The notes under the pieces were generated by a model. It did not search any database. It was not told where the DNA came from and saw nothing but the letters and a program-made list of their open reading frames with translations. Below, piece by piece: positions 23,851 through 38,732 of a stretch of DNA of 64,000 nucleotides (its first letter is position 1; the number at the start of each line of letters is the position of its first letter). A program made the position numbers and the translations under genes. The DNA comes from Ampullaceana balthica (Eukaryota > Mollusca > Gastropoda > Lymnaeidae): the NCBI GenBank assembly GCA_944989445.1, contig CALYLW010000281.1:475824-539823 (forward strand). The letters are read 5' to 3'.

Positions 23851-25776
23851 CAATGGAAAGGAAAGAATACTCCACAAACACAGAGTAACGCGGCCGCCGA
23901 TTCTCAATCATGCTATTATTATTGCTATTTTGAGACTCCATTACCACATTGTATTATGATACGGACTGAGTTTAGCTGACCAATTCTCCCATCCCCCTTT
24001 CTTACCCCACTTACCATAAGTCAAACTCGCCATCTGACATTTAGTCTGCGCATGACTCCAAAGACTGGCACACGTTTAGGAGACCGTGGGGGAAAGGGGG
24101 GGGGGTAATGCTTATCATTCACTAAGTTGTGATCACTCTTCCATTCTTGCAAGGTCGTTGCAGGTGACAAACCTAAAGTAAACTATTCCGGAAATGAAAC
24201 TTACTATCCTTGGAAACCAATGAGATAATTTTTTTGTTTAATTTTTCCTTTACTTTATGAATATTTTGACATCACATTATATTCATATGATTATTTTTGA
24301 ATTGTAGTAGACTGTGGGGACACATTTCAGGGATGGATGTAAACATTTCGCTCCATATTTAATTATTGATTTCAAAACTAGCTCTTTCACAACGCAGGAA
24401 ATTATTCTTGATAAATTAAATCGTCTGTTAGCAACGTCAACCATAAACAACCCTCAGTTACTTAAAGAACCCTAGCTACAACATGAACAGCAGTGAAACA
24501 AGAACAGCTGTTATACTCAAACAGCAGTTAAACAAAAATAGCAATTACAAAAAACAGCAGTTAAACACAAAAACCGCAGTTCAACGCAATAGGCAGTTAA
24601 ACACAATAGGCAATTAAACACAAACAGCAGTTAATAGCACAAACCCCACATCACGGACTGTTACGAGTCTTGATCGATTTCATCCCTTCCATCTGTTGAA
24701 GACACCACTTCAGGTCCACAACAGTCACTCTGCCAATGACATAACCTCTATCATTGAAGTTTACTTCAATTGAAATTCAATCATACGAAAGCAACCACTT
24801 CTCCCTGCCCCCCCTTCCCCAGACTTATGATGGACCAATCTCCCGGCCATCAGACTGTCTGTCTAAGCCCTCAAAGTGCCACGGCTCAAACTTGTCTCTC
24901 TGCCCGCCATTAAGTACTCAAAAGAGCACGACCCTGAGCCAATCTTAGAAACGATTTTCTGTGTTTGCCGGCGGCCGTTGTGATGAATATGTTCTGGGGG
25001 TTTCTAGAGGCCTGGGTCACAGGCAGACGTCCAGAGAGACGTGGGATGACCATTGGGTTGGCCGTCTGTGGACGTTTTGGTCACTTTGTCGGATTGTGGG
25101 TTTAATTTAGTGAATGCTCCTGTCAAGGGAAAACATTTTTTGAAATGTGAATATCGAAAGATTTAAAATAATTAATGTTTGAACTATGTTTGTTCAGATT
25201 TATTGGCTAATGATATTGAAGCTAATATTTGAATGATAAGTTAAAAGATATCAGATACCAAACAGGGATAAGTTGTTTTAAATTTCATAGCTAGACGAAT
25301 AGTGGATTGTCTTGTGTAGCCTGGCTCGGCTTCTTGACTGAGTCACTTGAATGGAACGGCCAGGGAACTATTTGAATCTATCAGATGCATTAATATGACT
25401 TGCCTTAGCGGTACAGTAAATCTTGTTTTGTCTGATGTACCCAGGCCCGATGTTGGTACAGAAAATGGTACACGATAGAGTCGTTTAAAAAATATAGATT
25501 TTAAAGTGTGTGTGTGTAGGGGGGATGGGGTATGGTAATTTTGTGTTATATAAGGTCAACACTTGTTATCGAACTAACGAAATCTCAGCACTGCTCTATT
25601 CGAAGTCAGGGACTAAGCCACCAATATTATAATGTGGGTGTCAAGGTCTCTGAGGCAGTAGACATTCGATGACTACTGACCTTTGACATATGCCACGTCA
25701 CATCGTGTTCAGTGCAGCAGTGGAGCACTTCCGCATTGATCCTGGAAAGAATTCATTATACATAAATATCAAATGT
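23851..25776. other. Unique sequence with an 18-bp degenerate repeat, no gene seen
   Basis: At 24480-24650 there are several loose copies of AACAGCAGTTAAACACAA. The stretch 24950-25090 is GC-richer and complex and could be a conserved non-coding element, but it shows no splice-bounded open frame I could defend. Confidence 0.45.
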
Positions 25777-25821
<45 letters not shown>

Positions 25822-26270
25822 CTCAGACACTATTTCTCTCTCCGCCCTTCCCCTCACCCACTCTCTCTCTCTTTCTCTCCGTCATTTCTCCCCTTTTCTC
25901 TCCGTCATTCTCTCCGTCGTTTCTCTCCCTCTTTCTCCGTCGTTTCTCTCTCTCTTTCTGCGTCATGCCCCCCCCCCTTTTCTCTTTTTCCACATTGCTT
26001 TTCTATCTCTCTTTCTCCATAGTTTCTCTCTATATATCTGTGCTTTCTCTCACTCGATCTCTTTCTCCGTCGTTTTTCTCTCTCTTTCTGCGTCATTCCC
26101 CCCCCCTTCTCTTTTTCCACATCACTTTTCTGTCTCTCTTTCTCCATAGTTTCTCTCTATATATCTGTGCTTTCTCTCACTCGATCTCTTTCTCCGTCGT
26201 TTTTCTCTATATTATTCTACGCCTTTTCTCTCTCTCTCTCTCTCTTTCGTTCTCTCTCCCTCTCTCAACT
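25777..26270. repeat. CT-rich low-complexity tract with a ~130-bp duplication
   Basis: Pyrimidine-rich throughout. A block with TTTCTGCGTCAT, a poly-C run, TTTTTCCACAT and TCTATATATCTGTGC occurs twice (about 25940 and 26070). Long serine/leucine-rich frames here are compositional. Confidence 0.85.
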
Positions 26271-26664
26271 CAATCTTCCCATCACATGTCCTCTTTGTTT
26301 GAATACGAAGAGAAGTCATGACGTAAATGTGTCAAAAATCTTCCGGTCATGATCCTATAGCAGAGAGCCAAGCTTCAGTTGTCGTTTCAAAAGGTTTAAG
26401 AACCGCTGAACATTCAATTATATGGAGTATGATTTTAAACTGTTTCCCCATTCTTGATGGCCTTGAAACCCTGGCAGGAGCTAATCCATACGAGCTAATC
26501 CATACAAGTAGGTCAAGGGCATCTGTCACACTCCACCGCCAACAATGACGTTATGACGTAGCCGTCCATATTTTTATACCTTTAATTTATCGGGTAAATA
26601 TTCTTCGGTTTTCCTGGCTTCCGCGTCCCTTGTGTGTTCGGCAAACATGTCAGGTTGAAACAGT

Positions 26665-27290
26665 GTGTTTAAACATGCCACACGGTGACAGTGTGTTCAA
26701 AGATGTCGGTCTGTGACAGTGCGTTCAAACAAGTCAGTCTATGACACTGTTTTAAAAATCTCTCATATTGTAACAGTGCATTTAAACATCTCGGTTTGTG
26801 ACAGTGTGTTCAAACAAGTCATGGTGGGACAGTGTGTTCAAACCTGTCATGGTGTGACAGTGTGTTCAAACCTGTCATGGTGTGACAGTGTGTTCAAACT
26901 TTCATGTTGTGACAGTGTGTTCAAACCTGTCATGGTGTGACAGTGTGTTCAAAGCTGTCATGGTGTGACAGTGTGTTCAAACCTGCCATGTTGTGGCAGT
27001 GTGTTCAAACCTGTCATGGTGTGACAGTGTGTTCAAACATGTCATGTTGTGACAGTGTGTTCAAACCTGTCATGGTGTGACAGTGTGTTCAAACATGTCA
27101 TGTTGTGGCAATGTGTTCAAAGCTGTCATGGTGTGACAGTGTGTTCAAACCTGCCATGTTGTGGCAGTGTGTTCAAAGCTGTCATGGTGTGACAGTGTGT
27201 TCAAACCTGCCATGGTGTGACAGTGTGTTCAAACATGTCATGTTGTGACAGTGTGTTCAAACATGTCAGTCTGTGACAGTGCGTTAAAAC
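26665..27290. repeat. 28-bp minisatellite, about 22 copies
   Basis: The unit contains TGTGACAGTGTGTTCAAACC then TGTCATGG. Variant sites (CTGTCATGG, CTGCCATGT, ATGTCATGT, GTGGCAG) suggest internal duplications of pairs of units. Confidence 0.93.
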
Positions 27291-27393
27291 ACAGTCTAAA
27301 AGGACCTGTCTGAAGTAATGACATCAACACGAGCCAATAAGAACATACAAAAAACGCCCATCATAGATTTTTCAATTGCCCTTGTATACAAAT

Positions 27394-28092
27394 TAGGGGT
27401 GTTATCGATTAATTTTAATTTAATCGGTAACGTTTGAAGAATTTACGGTTAATTAATCGATAATTTCGATTAAAGCCAAAAATTGAAATTTATGACGTCA
27501 TTAAACTGAACATTTCAAGAGAAGTAACAAAAACAGGTAATTAAATTTTTTTTAAAATTTACTTAGTTATTTTCCCTGTCTCACAGACATTGAAAATTAA
27601 ATATATTTTGAACTACATTTTATGACAATGTGTTGATACTTGATCGGATGTTTGTGCTGAAGGTGGTACGTCAGCGATGTATGTGATTCTTTAAAAGAGA
27701 ATTGTTTACGGCAGTGAACACAGAAAACATTTTGACCATCTTCAACATTGCCATCCGCAGTTAGCTTAAAAACAAAATTTGTGCTCAACTTTTCAGTTAT
27801 ATGTTTCAAATATAACTGTGCTGATGCTGACAGCCATTTATGAGTTGACGTCTGCCGGTCCATGTAAATTAATAAAATAAATTATAATATTACGCGGGAG
27901 AAGTTTGTACGTAAAAACAATATATAAATATTATTAATTATTAATAAATAATTATTTATTAATAAAAATTTTTAAAAATATTATAAATATTTTCTTTAAT
28001 TTTAATTGAATTTTTATCGATTAAAATCATTTTAATCGATAAATTTTTTTAACGATTAATCGAGAAATTAATCGTTAATTTCCGCAGCCCTA
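27394..28092 (-). mobile_element. Non-autonomous hAT-like element with BED-finger relic
   Basis: The ends are TAGGGGTG and CAGCCCTA, forming 8-bp imperfect terminal inverted repeats. They are flanked by ATACAAAT (27386-27393) and ATGTAAAT (28093-28100), an 8-bp target duplication with two mismatches. Both ends are rich in ATTAATCGATTAA-type palindromes. A minus-strand frame inside resembles a BED zinc finger. The 8-bp duplication and terminal sequence fit hAT; the element is internally deleted. Confidence 0.75.
27597..27863 (-). pseudogene. hAT transposase fragment, BED zinc finger
   Basis: An 88-codon frame contains VFCVHCRKQFSFKESHTSL then YHLQHKHP, i.e. Cys-X2-Cys followed by the His-X4-His pair of a BED-type zinc finger, the DNA-binding N-terminus of hAT transposases. 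The catalytic RNase-H fold and dimerisation regions are missing, so it cannot transpose by itself. Confidence 0.7.
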
Positions 28093-28710
28093 ATGTAAAT
28101 CAATGACTGACGTATGCAAAGATTTTCTATGAAACTAAGCATCTTAAAAAGAAAAAAATATATGTTTGTATTTTCTTATAAAATCCCAACTGAATAAAAA
28201 ATTATTTTTTTTAAAGAAAATTAATAAATCGAGCTTCTGCAGGTCTAATAATGTAATTGTTGTTAATGACAAAACTGTTCCTCCGGATCAATTTTCAAAT
28301 TTATAACTAATAATTTTCTACGTGGCTTTATTTTGAAAGTCTCACATTTTCCTGGATAATTTTCAAGCAAAAATGGTGCAACTTTGTGACGCTCATTTTA
28401 ATGTCCTATTTGTGATGTGTTGTAAACAGTTACCCTCTATGTCCAAAATATTAATTTCCTAGGCACTAAATACTGCCCTAATGACGTCACCAACATGAAT
28501 GCAGAATACGGTTCCACGAGTTTCAATCTTTTAAAATTATTATGAGTGCGGGACTTGAATGCGCGATTGGTCCAGTAACTTGAGTGGACAGATGGCTATT
28601 GTGTGGGTCAACTATATATAGTAGAACTAAAAGACAGCAGCATAAATGATTCATTTTCTGTTAACAATTTTCATTTCTGAGAGACAAAGAAAAAAAGAGG
28701 GAAGAGAAAG

Positions 28711-28714
<4 letters not shown>
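28093..28714. other. AT-rich unique sequence, no gene seen
   Basis: Nothing recognisable. An AT-rich TATATATAGTAG stretch lies near 28612. Confidence 0.5.

Positions 28715-28783
<69 letters not shown>
28715..28783. repeat. (GA)n microsatellite
   Basis: A pure AG run embedded in a longer purine-rich tract (28680-28880). Open frames here are low-complexity artefacts. Confidence 0.95.
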
Positions 28784-28788
<5 letters not shown>

Positions 28789-28990
28789 GGGTAGGGGGGA
28801 GACAGAGACAGACAGAGCGAGGAGACAGAAAGAGAGAGACAGGGAGGTAGGTGAAAAGAGAAAGAGTTAAAGAAAGGTTAAAAAAATCACTATTTCTTAT
28901 TTGACGGTAAATGCCGTAGCTCTTATAAAGAAGCACTTTTTAAAAAGAATATCCGGTATTTTTAAGCTAGTGTTCACTTTTCACTTTGTA

Positions 28991-29330
28991 ACAGTCACAA
29001 GGAATGTTCACTATTCACTATGCAACAGTGTCCAGGATTGTTCACTATTCACTATGCAACAGTGGCCAGGAATGTTCACTATTTACCATGTACCAGTGGC
29101 CAGGAATGTTCACTATTTACTATGTAACAGTGACCAGGAATGTTCACTATTTACTATGTAACAGTGGCCAGGAATGTTCACTATTTACCATGTACCAGTG
29201 GCCAGGAATGTTCACTATTTACTATGTAACAGTGACCAGGAATGTTCACTATTTACTATGTAACAGTGACCAGGAATGTTCACTATTTACTATGTAACAG
29301 TGACCAGGAATGTTCACTATTTACTAAGTA
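28991..29330. repeat. 34-bp minisatellite, about ten copies
   Basis: The unit includes GACCAGGAATGTTCACTATT and TACTATGTAACAGT. It passes without a break into a 39-bp relative at 29331. Confidence 0.93.
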
Positions 29331-30170
29331 ACATTGGCTGGGCCAGGAATATTCACTATTCACTAAGTAACATTGGCTGGGCCAGGAATATTCACTATTC
29401 ACTAAGAAACATTGGCTGGGCCAGGAATATTCACTATTCACTAAGAAACATTGGCTGGGCCAGGAATATTCACTATTCACTAAGTAACATTGGCTGGGCC
29501 AGGAATATTCACTATTCACTAAGTAACATTGGCTGGGCCAGGAATATTCACTATTCACTAAGTAACATTTGCTGGGCCAGGAATATTCACTATTTACTAA
29601 GTAACATTGGCTGGGCCAGGAATATTCACTATTCACTAAGTAACATTGGCTGGACCAGGAATATTCACTATTCACTAAGTAACATTGGCTGGGCCAGGAA
29701 TATTCACTATTCACTAAGAAACATTGGCTGGGCCAGGAATATTCACTATTCACTAAGAAACATTGGCTGGGCCAGGAATATTCACTATTCACTAAGAAAC
29801 ATTGGCTGGGCCAGGAATATTCACTATTCACTAAGTAACATTGGCTGGGCCAGGAATATTCACTATTCACTAAGTAACATTTGCTGGGCCAGGAATATTC
29901 ACTATTTACTAAGTAACATTGGCTGGGCCAGGAATATTCACTATTCACTAAGTAACATTGGCTGGACCAGGAATATTCACTATTCACTAAGTAACATTGG
30001 CTGGGCCAGGAATATTCACTATTCACTAAGAAACATTGGCTGGGCCAGGAATATTCACTATTCACTAAGAAACATTGGCTGGGCCAGGAATATTCACTAT
30101 TCACTAAGAAACATTGGCTGGGCCAGGAATATTCACTATTCACTAAGTAACATTGGCTGGGCCAGGAATC
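29331..30170. repeat. 39-bp minisatellite, about 21 copies, with 312-bp higher-order period
   Basis: The unit contains TTGGCTGGGCCAGGAATATT and CACTATTCACTAAGTAACA. It matches the preceding 34-bp unit plus an inserted GGCTGG-type pentamer. The marker unit with CATTTGCTGG occurs at 29566 and 29878, exactly eight units apart, and flanking variants repeat in the same order. The 306-codon frame through it is a 13-residue repeat artefact. Confidence 0.95.
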
Positions 30171-30670
30171 ATCTTTTCATGATATTTTATACGTGAGAAG
30201 ACGCGCGATACGCCATAGATTGTGATGGGGTGAAGTGGGGTGGGGTAACATACCCGTATTTAATGCTGCGATCTAATTGTTGCTATTGATCTAAGCGAGT
30301 CGAGATTAATTTGTCTGGGGCCTTCACCCAGACAACATAGTAGGACGAGACAGTTCGATGGTTCCTGGAAACATTACTGTCTGGCCTATGAGAGGGTTTA
30401 CAGTAGGAATAGCAATATGAACAAGATATTGGGATTATATGTTGGGATGGGAATGAAAGAGGTAGCGGGAGTGGAATTAAGGACAGAAAAAATATAGAGA
30501 GAGAGAATGGGAGAGAAAGATGTAGGAGGAGAGAGAGAATGAGAGAGACAGAGAGTTAGAGAGGGTAAGAGAGACAGATAAAGAGATTTAGAGTGCGAGA
30601 GAATAAACGTATTAGAAAACTGTGAAGACTGACTGATGCTCAACCGCAGCCAAACATTTCTTTCTATGGT
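30171..30670. other. Unique, partly GA-rich sequence; no gene seen
   Basis: 30480-30600 is GAGAGA-rich. No exon was recognised. Confidence 0.5.
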
Positions 30671-30930
30671 CCACTGGTGGGCAGGTGACAATGTGCCCTC
30701 ATGTGGGCAAGTGACAATGTGCCCTCCTGTTGGCAGGTGACAATGTGCCCTCCTGTGGGCAGGTGACAATGTGCCCTTCTGTGGGCAGGTGACCATGTGC
30801 CCCCCGGTTGGCAGGTGACAATGTGCCCTCCGGTTGGCAGGTGACAATATGCCCTCCTGTGTGCGGGTGGCAATGTGCTCTCCTGTGGGCAGGTGACTAT
30901 GTGCCCTCCTGAGGGCTGGCGACTATTGGG
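30671..30930. repeat. 26-bp minisatellite, about ten copies
   Basis: The unit contains GTGGGCAGGTGACAATGTGC then CCTCCT. Point variants are common. It lies about 0.6 kb upstream of the first EF-hand exon. Confidence 0.9.
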
Positions 30931-31509
30931 GGCCATATGATGTTGGTGGGACGTTCAGTTCTGAACTGTTATGTTCATTTAATTCAATTTGAAAATTAAT
31001 TACTTTGTGGAAATAAAATAAGGCCAACAATAATTCTTCTATCTCTGTAATCATTACGTTTAAATAACACAGTTAATACAATACCGTGTTTAAATTAAAC
31101 ATTTAGTACAATGGCTGATCTAAATGAAACAATATTTATATGAAGGCAAAAATATCTTAACGTTAAGTGTTCTTTAGAAAACTGAATGTACCGATTTTAA
31201 AACACAATTTTACTGATTTGAAACACATATATTTTTCTTAAAGTTTATTGACAATTGGTTTCTTCAAATTAACTGAGCATTTTATTATGGCGTGTATACA
31301 TGATATATCTATTATTATTTTTTTATATTTTTTAATTTTATTATGTTATTCATAAGAGGCCGTCCATAAATTCTTTTTTTTTCAAAAATCTGAAAACGGC
31401 AGCTCAAAGTTATTTATATTTTTATATTTTAAAAACCTCATTCATCCCACGCTTAAGAAAAAAAAAGGTAAAGAAATATTGATTTTTTTTCTGTTGTTGC
31501 AATCCACAG
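30931..31509 (+). other. Intron sequence ending in a splice acceptor
   Basis: AT-rich sequence ending with a pyrimidine tract and TGCAATCCACAG immediately before the EF-hand exon at 31510. No exon that could precede it was found in this stretch. Confidence 0.55.
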
Positions 31510-31595
31510 GAAATGGATACATCGAGGGCTCCGAGTTGGATCAGTTCCTGTACGAGCTCGTGACGAGTGTCAACACTCAGGATGTGGGCCCCGAG
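31510..31595 (+). CDS. Calbindin-32/calretinin-like EF-hand protein, exon with end of EF-hand 1
   Basis: This exon encodes part of a cytosolic calcium-buffering or sensing protein of the hexa-EF-hand calbindin/calretinin/secretagogin family. After a split glycine codon (phase 1) come 28 codons. NGYIEGSELD supplies positions 5-12 of the first EF loop, ending in the invariant glutamate, then FLYELV is the F helix, and the exon ends VGPE in phase 0. Borders are TGCAATCCACAG/GA and GAG/GTAACA. The aspartates at loop positions 1 and 3 must lie on an upstream exon that I did not find. The next exon is at 54370, leaving a 22.8-kb intron that holds three receptor loci on the other strand. Confidence 0.85.
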
Positions 31596-31602
31596 GTAAC
31601 AT

Positions 31603-31860
31603 GGCGCGTGTGGCTTCTTGTCTGTGACAGTTGTCAATATGTACGCTACGTCACGTGGCTTCTTGTCTGTGGCAGTTGTCCATATGTAAACTACATCAAA
31701 TTGCTTGTCTGTGACAGTTGTCAATACTTACATTATGTGACGTAGAGTCTTGCTTGTGACAGTTGTCAATATGTACATTACGTCAAGTTGCTCCTCGCCT
31801 GTGACAGTTGTCAATATGGACGTTATATCATGTGGCTTCTTGTCAGTGACAGTTGTTAAC
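31603..31860. repeat. ~44-bp degenerate tandem repeat, six copies
   Basis: Starting only a few bases past the splice donor, units share GGCTTCTTGTCTGTGACAGT and GTCAATATGTAC. Each contains TGACAGTTGTCA, a near-palindrome (TGACA-N2-TGTCA). Confidence 0.85.
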
Positions 31861-33605
31861 AGGAAGCTTTTTTTTTCTCCCATGTTTTATATGCTGACGA
31901 TACAAATATAAAGAGAATACCGCAACCTTTGATAGAGCCATACTGCAACATTTGACAGAGCCATACTGCAACCTTTGATATAGCCATAGAGAAGATCTTT
32001 AGGCTGAATCACGACGTAAAGTTTGGATCATTCAACAGACAACTCTTGTGTAGGATGGCATGAAAAATGCTCAGTCTTCTCCCTTTCTATGAGTGTGGCA
32101 CCACATCACAGTAGCAACAAAACAACACGGCGTGTCACCATGGCAACCTCGTCGGTCCTCGCCTGATCTCGTAAAAAACCCCCCCACCAGCATCCGAACA
32201 CGAAACGAAGTCGAAAATTCGAACTTGAATTGTTTGGAATTGTCGCCTTGGGAAATTTGATCTCGTCTACTCACAGGATCAAATAGAGTTTTAAAATTTG
32301 AATCGTTTTCTGCTGTCCCATTGGTATTATTCTTTGACCAACGTCTTTGATAAAACTCACCAGGAAAGAAACAAACCTGTCTGATGTACATTGAAAGACT
32401 TCGGGCTGTTAATAAACTTTGAAGTAAAATCTGAAAGAAATGTACATGAAAGAATGAAGAGATTTAGGCTAAATCTGGTGGTAAAGCAGGGTAAAATTTT
32501 GAAGGAAAGTGTTCGTTTAATCTTCAGTTATAGAGGAATACTGAACATTTCAGTCCATTGTTCTTGATTTAGTTTCATTTCTGTCAACCTACTCAACTTG
32601 CTTCTGTGACCAATAAAACATCGACTTCTTGTTTATGACACGTAACTTGTAACCGAGCCAAGTCAGAGAAATAAGAAGCGACAGGAGCACACAATATGCC
32701 TATAGTCATTTTATGACGGCGATCTGAAAGTCGAAATATTCGGGTTTTCTGTGAAACCAGTTTCATTAAGATATTAATAACATAGCTTATTGGACTTGAC
32801 AAAGACAAAAGCTTTTTTTAAATTTTTTTTTACAAATTTATATATCACTTTGGTATTTTTAAAAAAAAACTTGTTAAACTTTTCGTTTCTTTAATATTTA
32901 TGAAGAGAAGGTGATTTTGTAATATATTCTAAATATAGTAACATTACTTAAGGAGATATGACGTTTTCCGGTAATACGTGAAATGGCAAAGCGTACAGTA
33001 GCTCAGGGCATAGCGTACAGTAGCTCAGGGCATACGACTAACAGGAATAATTGGGATGATAATGGATACCAATGAGTATGTCCTGGTGCATTAAGCGCTG
33101 CTTCTGTCTCGCCTGTGAGGTCACTAGGTGCTTAGCCTCCACCGACTAACCCCACCCTTTGGTATATAAGAAAGGATGACTAATATTCTACGTGGAAGGG
33201 TCTTTGCGTGTAGGAATGTTGCCGTCATTGTGGATATTGAATGGGCGCGCGCTGGACCTTTTCTGAAAACTGATTAATTTCAAGAACAACTCTTTTATAA
33301 ACAGTAGGTGGCATCCTGGCATGTGGTGGTAGTGTAGTCCTACAGGTCATCACTGGGCAAGTCGATGCGCCGCAGCTCGACAGGGCCGAGAGAAGGTGCA
33401 GCTCTTTCCCAACCCGATCACCCAATGACCCAGCTGGGGGGTTCAGATCGTGGCTAAAGGAACACTTCATTGAGAAGTGTCTCCGGGGCTGGACATCTGG
33501 AGTCACTGCCAAGATAGTCCATGCCGCGCCCGAGCAAAAGCGATCCCTGGAGGAAACTACCTCGTACCGATCAGACACTCATCACTCAGACGAGGATTGA
33601 ACATT
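31861..33605. other. Intronic sequence, no gene identified
   Basis: Three ~27-bp copies (CAACCTTTGATAGAGCCATA type) lie at 31919-31985, and a 22-bp duplication (CGTACAGTAGCTCAGGGCAT) at about 32992-33035. 33290-33600 is GC-rich with a 117-codon minus-strand frame lacking a known domain; it might be an old retroelement fragment. Confidence 0.4.
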
Positions 33606-34200
33606 GTACCACACTGCTCAGATGGCACGAGACGTCCACTACCTCACTAGACTGTTACACACTGCTCAGATGGCACGAGACGTCCACTACCTCACTAGAC
33701 TGTCACACACTGCTCAGATGGCACGAGACGTCCACTACCTCACTAGACTGTTACACACTGCTCAGATGGCACGAGACGTCCACTACCTCACTAGACTGTT
33801 ACACACTGCTCAGATGGCACGAGACGTCCATTACCTCACTAGACTGTTACACACTGCTCAGATGGCACGAGACGTCCACTACCTCACTAGACTGTCACAC
33901 ACTGCTCAGATGGCACGAGACGTCCACTACCTCACTAGACTGTTACACACTGCTCAGATGGCACGAGACGTCCACTACCTCACTAGACTGTCACACACTG
34001 CTCAGATGGCACGAGACGATACCTCACTAGACTGTCACACACTGCTCAGATGGCACGAGAAGATACCTCACTAGACTGTCACACACTGCTCAAATGACAC
34101 GAGACGATACCTCACTAGACTGTCACACACTGCTCAGATGGCACGAGAAGATACCTCACTAGACTGTCACACACTGCTCAGATGGCACGAGACGTTAACT
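33606..34200. repeat. 48-bp minisatellite, about 13 copies
   Basis: Units contain CACTGCTCAGATGGCACGAG and ACCTCACTAGACTGT. The left units are 48 bp, while those after 34010 lack CGTCCACT and are about 42 bp. Long open frames over it reflect the multiple-of-three period. Confidence 0.93.
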
Positions 34201-35063
34201 ACCTCAATAGACAAACGAACGATTTAGTGATACTATGAGTCACGCGTGTCAACAAACATCGTATTAAACATTTAACCGACGAACCCCCTGTGTTTGAGAG
34301 TAAATAGAACATTTTCTTTAACATCATAATTTTTGGTTCAGATTTTCTTACCAGAATTTCAAAAAAAAACACAAAAAAACAAAAAAACAAAAACAAAAAA
34401 ACAAACAGGCACAATTAAATACCGGAGACTTTAAAACAGTCATTCGACTTCAATAATATTTACATAATGAAAATAACCAAACACAAATTACTACGTTTGG
34501 AAAATAAAAGAATATAAAAATCGCTTACAAAAATTCTGAACCCAGTCCGGAAAAAAAAGAAGCCAGTTGAAATTCAACGAATTCTATAAATTATTTAATT
34601 TAATTTTCTAATCCTATTAGCATCATTTAAAGATAAATAATTATCCCTAACAGTTCACGAAAAAAAATCTGTCTTCTATCAATTTTCCCTGATTTCATCA
34701 ATTATTTAATCATTCAATGAAAATTGCTCAAAGACTTGTGACGAGGCGTAAAGATTAGGTAATTACTTCCTTTAAAAGGCATTACAGATTTTAAAAAAAT
34801 AAATATTTGTTTAAATTCTGTTGCTAAAGGTTTTCATAAATTTTTTGTAAAGATTAAACCCAAGCTACGAAAAGAAAGAAAGTCATTTAGTTTTCACTGA
34901 ACGCAAGGTTTCTCTTCAAATAACAGTCGTTTTACGATGCCCGCCTCTACTAGTGTGTTGTTGACATAACTATGCATGTTAACTGGCTGTATTAAAACAA
35001 TACATTTCGAAAGAGTTTTCTCGTTAACTTGCCAGGCATACACAATCGAAAATGTCACGCTTG
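34201..35063. other. AT-rich intronic sequence, no gene seen
   Basis: An A-rich AAAAAACAAAAAC tract at 34360-34405; otherwise nothing recognisable. Confidence 0.5.
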
Positions 35064-35420
35064 AAATGTACAGACATTAGACAGAGCCAATGGATGATGT
35101 GGCGTACGAATTGTACAGACATTTGACAGAGCCAATGGATGATGTGGCGAACGAATTGTACAGACATTTGACAGAGCCAATGGATGATGTGAAGTACGAA
35201 TTGTGCAGACATTTGACAGAGCCAATGGATGATGTGACGTACGATTTGTACATACATTTGACAGAGCCAATGGATGATGTGACATACGAATTGTACAGAC
35301 ATTTGACAGAGCCAATCCAATGGATCATGTGGCGTACGAATTGTACAGACATTTGACAGAGCCAATGGATTATGTGAGGTACGAATTGTACAGACATTTG
35401 ACAGAGCCAATCGACAACGT
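35064..35420. repeat. 45-bp minisatellite, about eight copies
   Basis: The unit contains GACAGAGCCAATGGATGATG and GTACGAATTGTACAGAC. TACGAATTGTA is a near-palindrome. Repeats read open on both strands because 45 is divisible by three. Confidence 0.93.
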
Positions 35421-36480
35421 GACCTACCAAATCCCCACACTGTCTATAGTTAATGATGATGGTTGTTTACATCTTTAGTTCCAATAAATCTTCAATGATA
35501 CAACAACAACAAAAAACTTAATCTCTAACCCAAACCGAAGGCCACTTCACCGACCGACACCATCTAATGACCATCACCTTCTTAGAGCTTTGTATTCATT
35601 AATATTCATTTCCGCCAAAATCCCACACAGAAACAAGCCGTCTCATTCTTGTCGTGTCAGTCTCACTCATGGCTCTCCATCTCCCCCCCTCCCCCTTTAC
35701 CCCGTCCAGTGTCCACATTAGAAATACATGGCATTAGTGTTGTCCAGACACACCAGAGAAAAAAAAACGTGCCTGGCCGTGGTAAATTGATCCCTCCTTA
35801 TTCATTTCTTCCGTTGGCCGCATCCGCCCCTGCGAGCCCGTGTTTGTGTTGGCCTTCGGGCCATTCATCTCGCTTTACGCCGCAGCCTGGGAATGAAAGG
35901 AAGCTCCGGGGATCATCAGAAGTTATGCGTGGTTAGAAGTTCCCCCCCAAGACGGTAAATTCGTTAAATAAACCAATGTGGATCTTCACAATGGGAGCGC
36001 GTTTTCGGGGGAGGGAGAATTGAGGTAATGGGGCTTTCGTTGTGGCCGTAGCGTTGGTCTTTTATTTAGGGCGTTGTACGCACGAGTTATTTTTACCCAG
36101 GCTACTTAACTTGGTTGTACTTTCGATTGTCTTTTACTTTTAGTCTTTAAACACGTCCTGTCCTAGTCTTCGAAACAATGCTAGATCCATTGTCTGAACC
36201 TTTTATCGAGAACAATGCGTTACCCACCAACTGTAATCTAATCTTTCTTGAAGTAGTCGAAATTTATTTACATAGCTTAGCCTTGGACAAACAAAGCAGC
36301 ACCATTTCGACAATGACCATACTCATAAACAAAATCAGCATGTTCTATGTTTTAACCCTATTACAGAGGAATGATTTTTGTTTTATAATCAAGAAGTCTT
36401 TTGTGTCAAATGTCACTCGTTCACTGGGAAATAACGGCATCAAAAGAAGAAATAACCGAATCTCTTGAGTTTAACCGTTT
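35421..36480. other. Intronic sequence with a complex GC-richer block, no gene identified
   Basis: 35640-36020 has higher complexity and balanced composition (a 95-codon plus-strand frame) and could be a conserved non-coding element. No splice-bounded exon was defensible. Confidence 0.4.

Positions 36481-38732
<2,252 letters not shown>

Noticed and set aside
29276..30196. 306-residue frame with a 13-residue repeat
   Set aside because: The period (39 bp) is divisible by three and the opposite strand is equally open; a minisatellite by-product.
33225..33578. 117-residue minus-strand frame as a gene
   Set aside because: No domain, the start sits at a repeat boundary and no splice signals support it.
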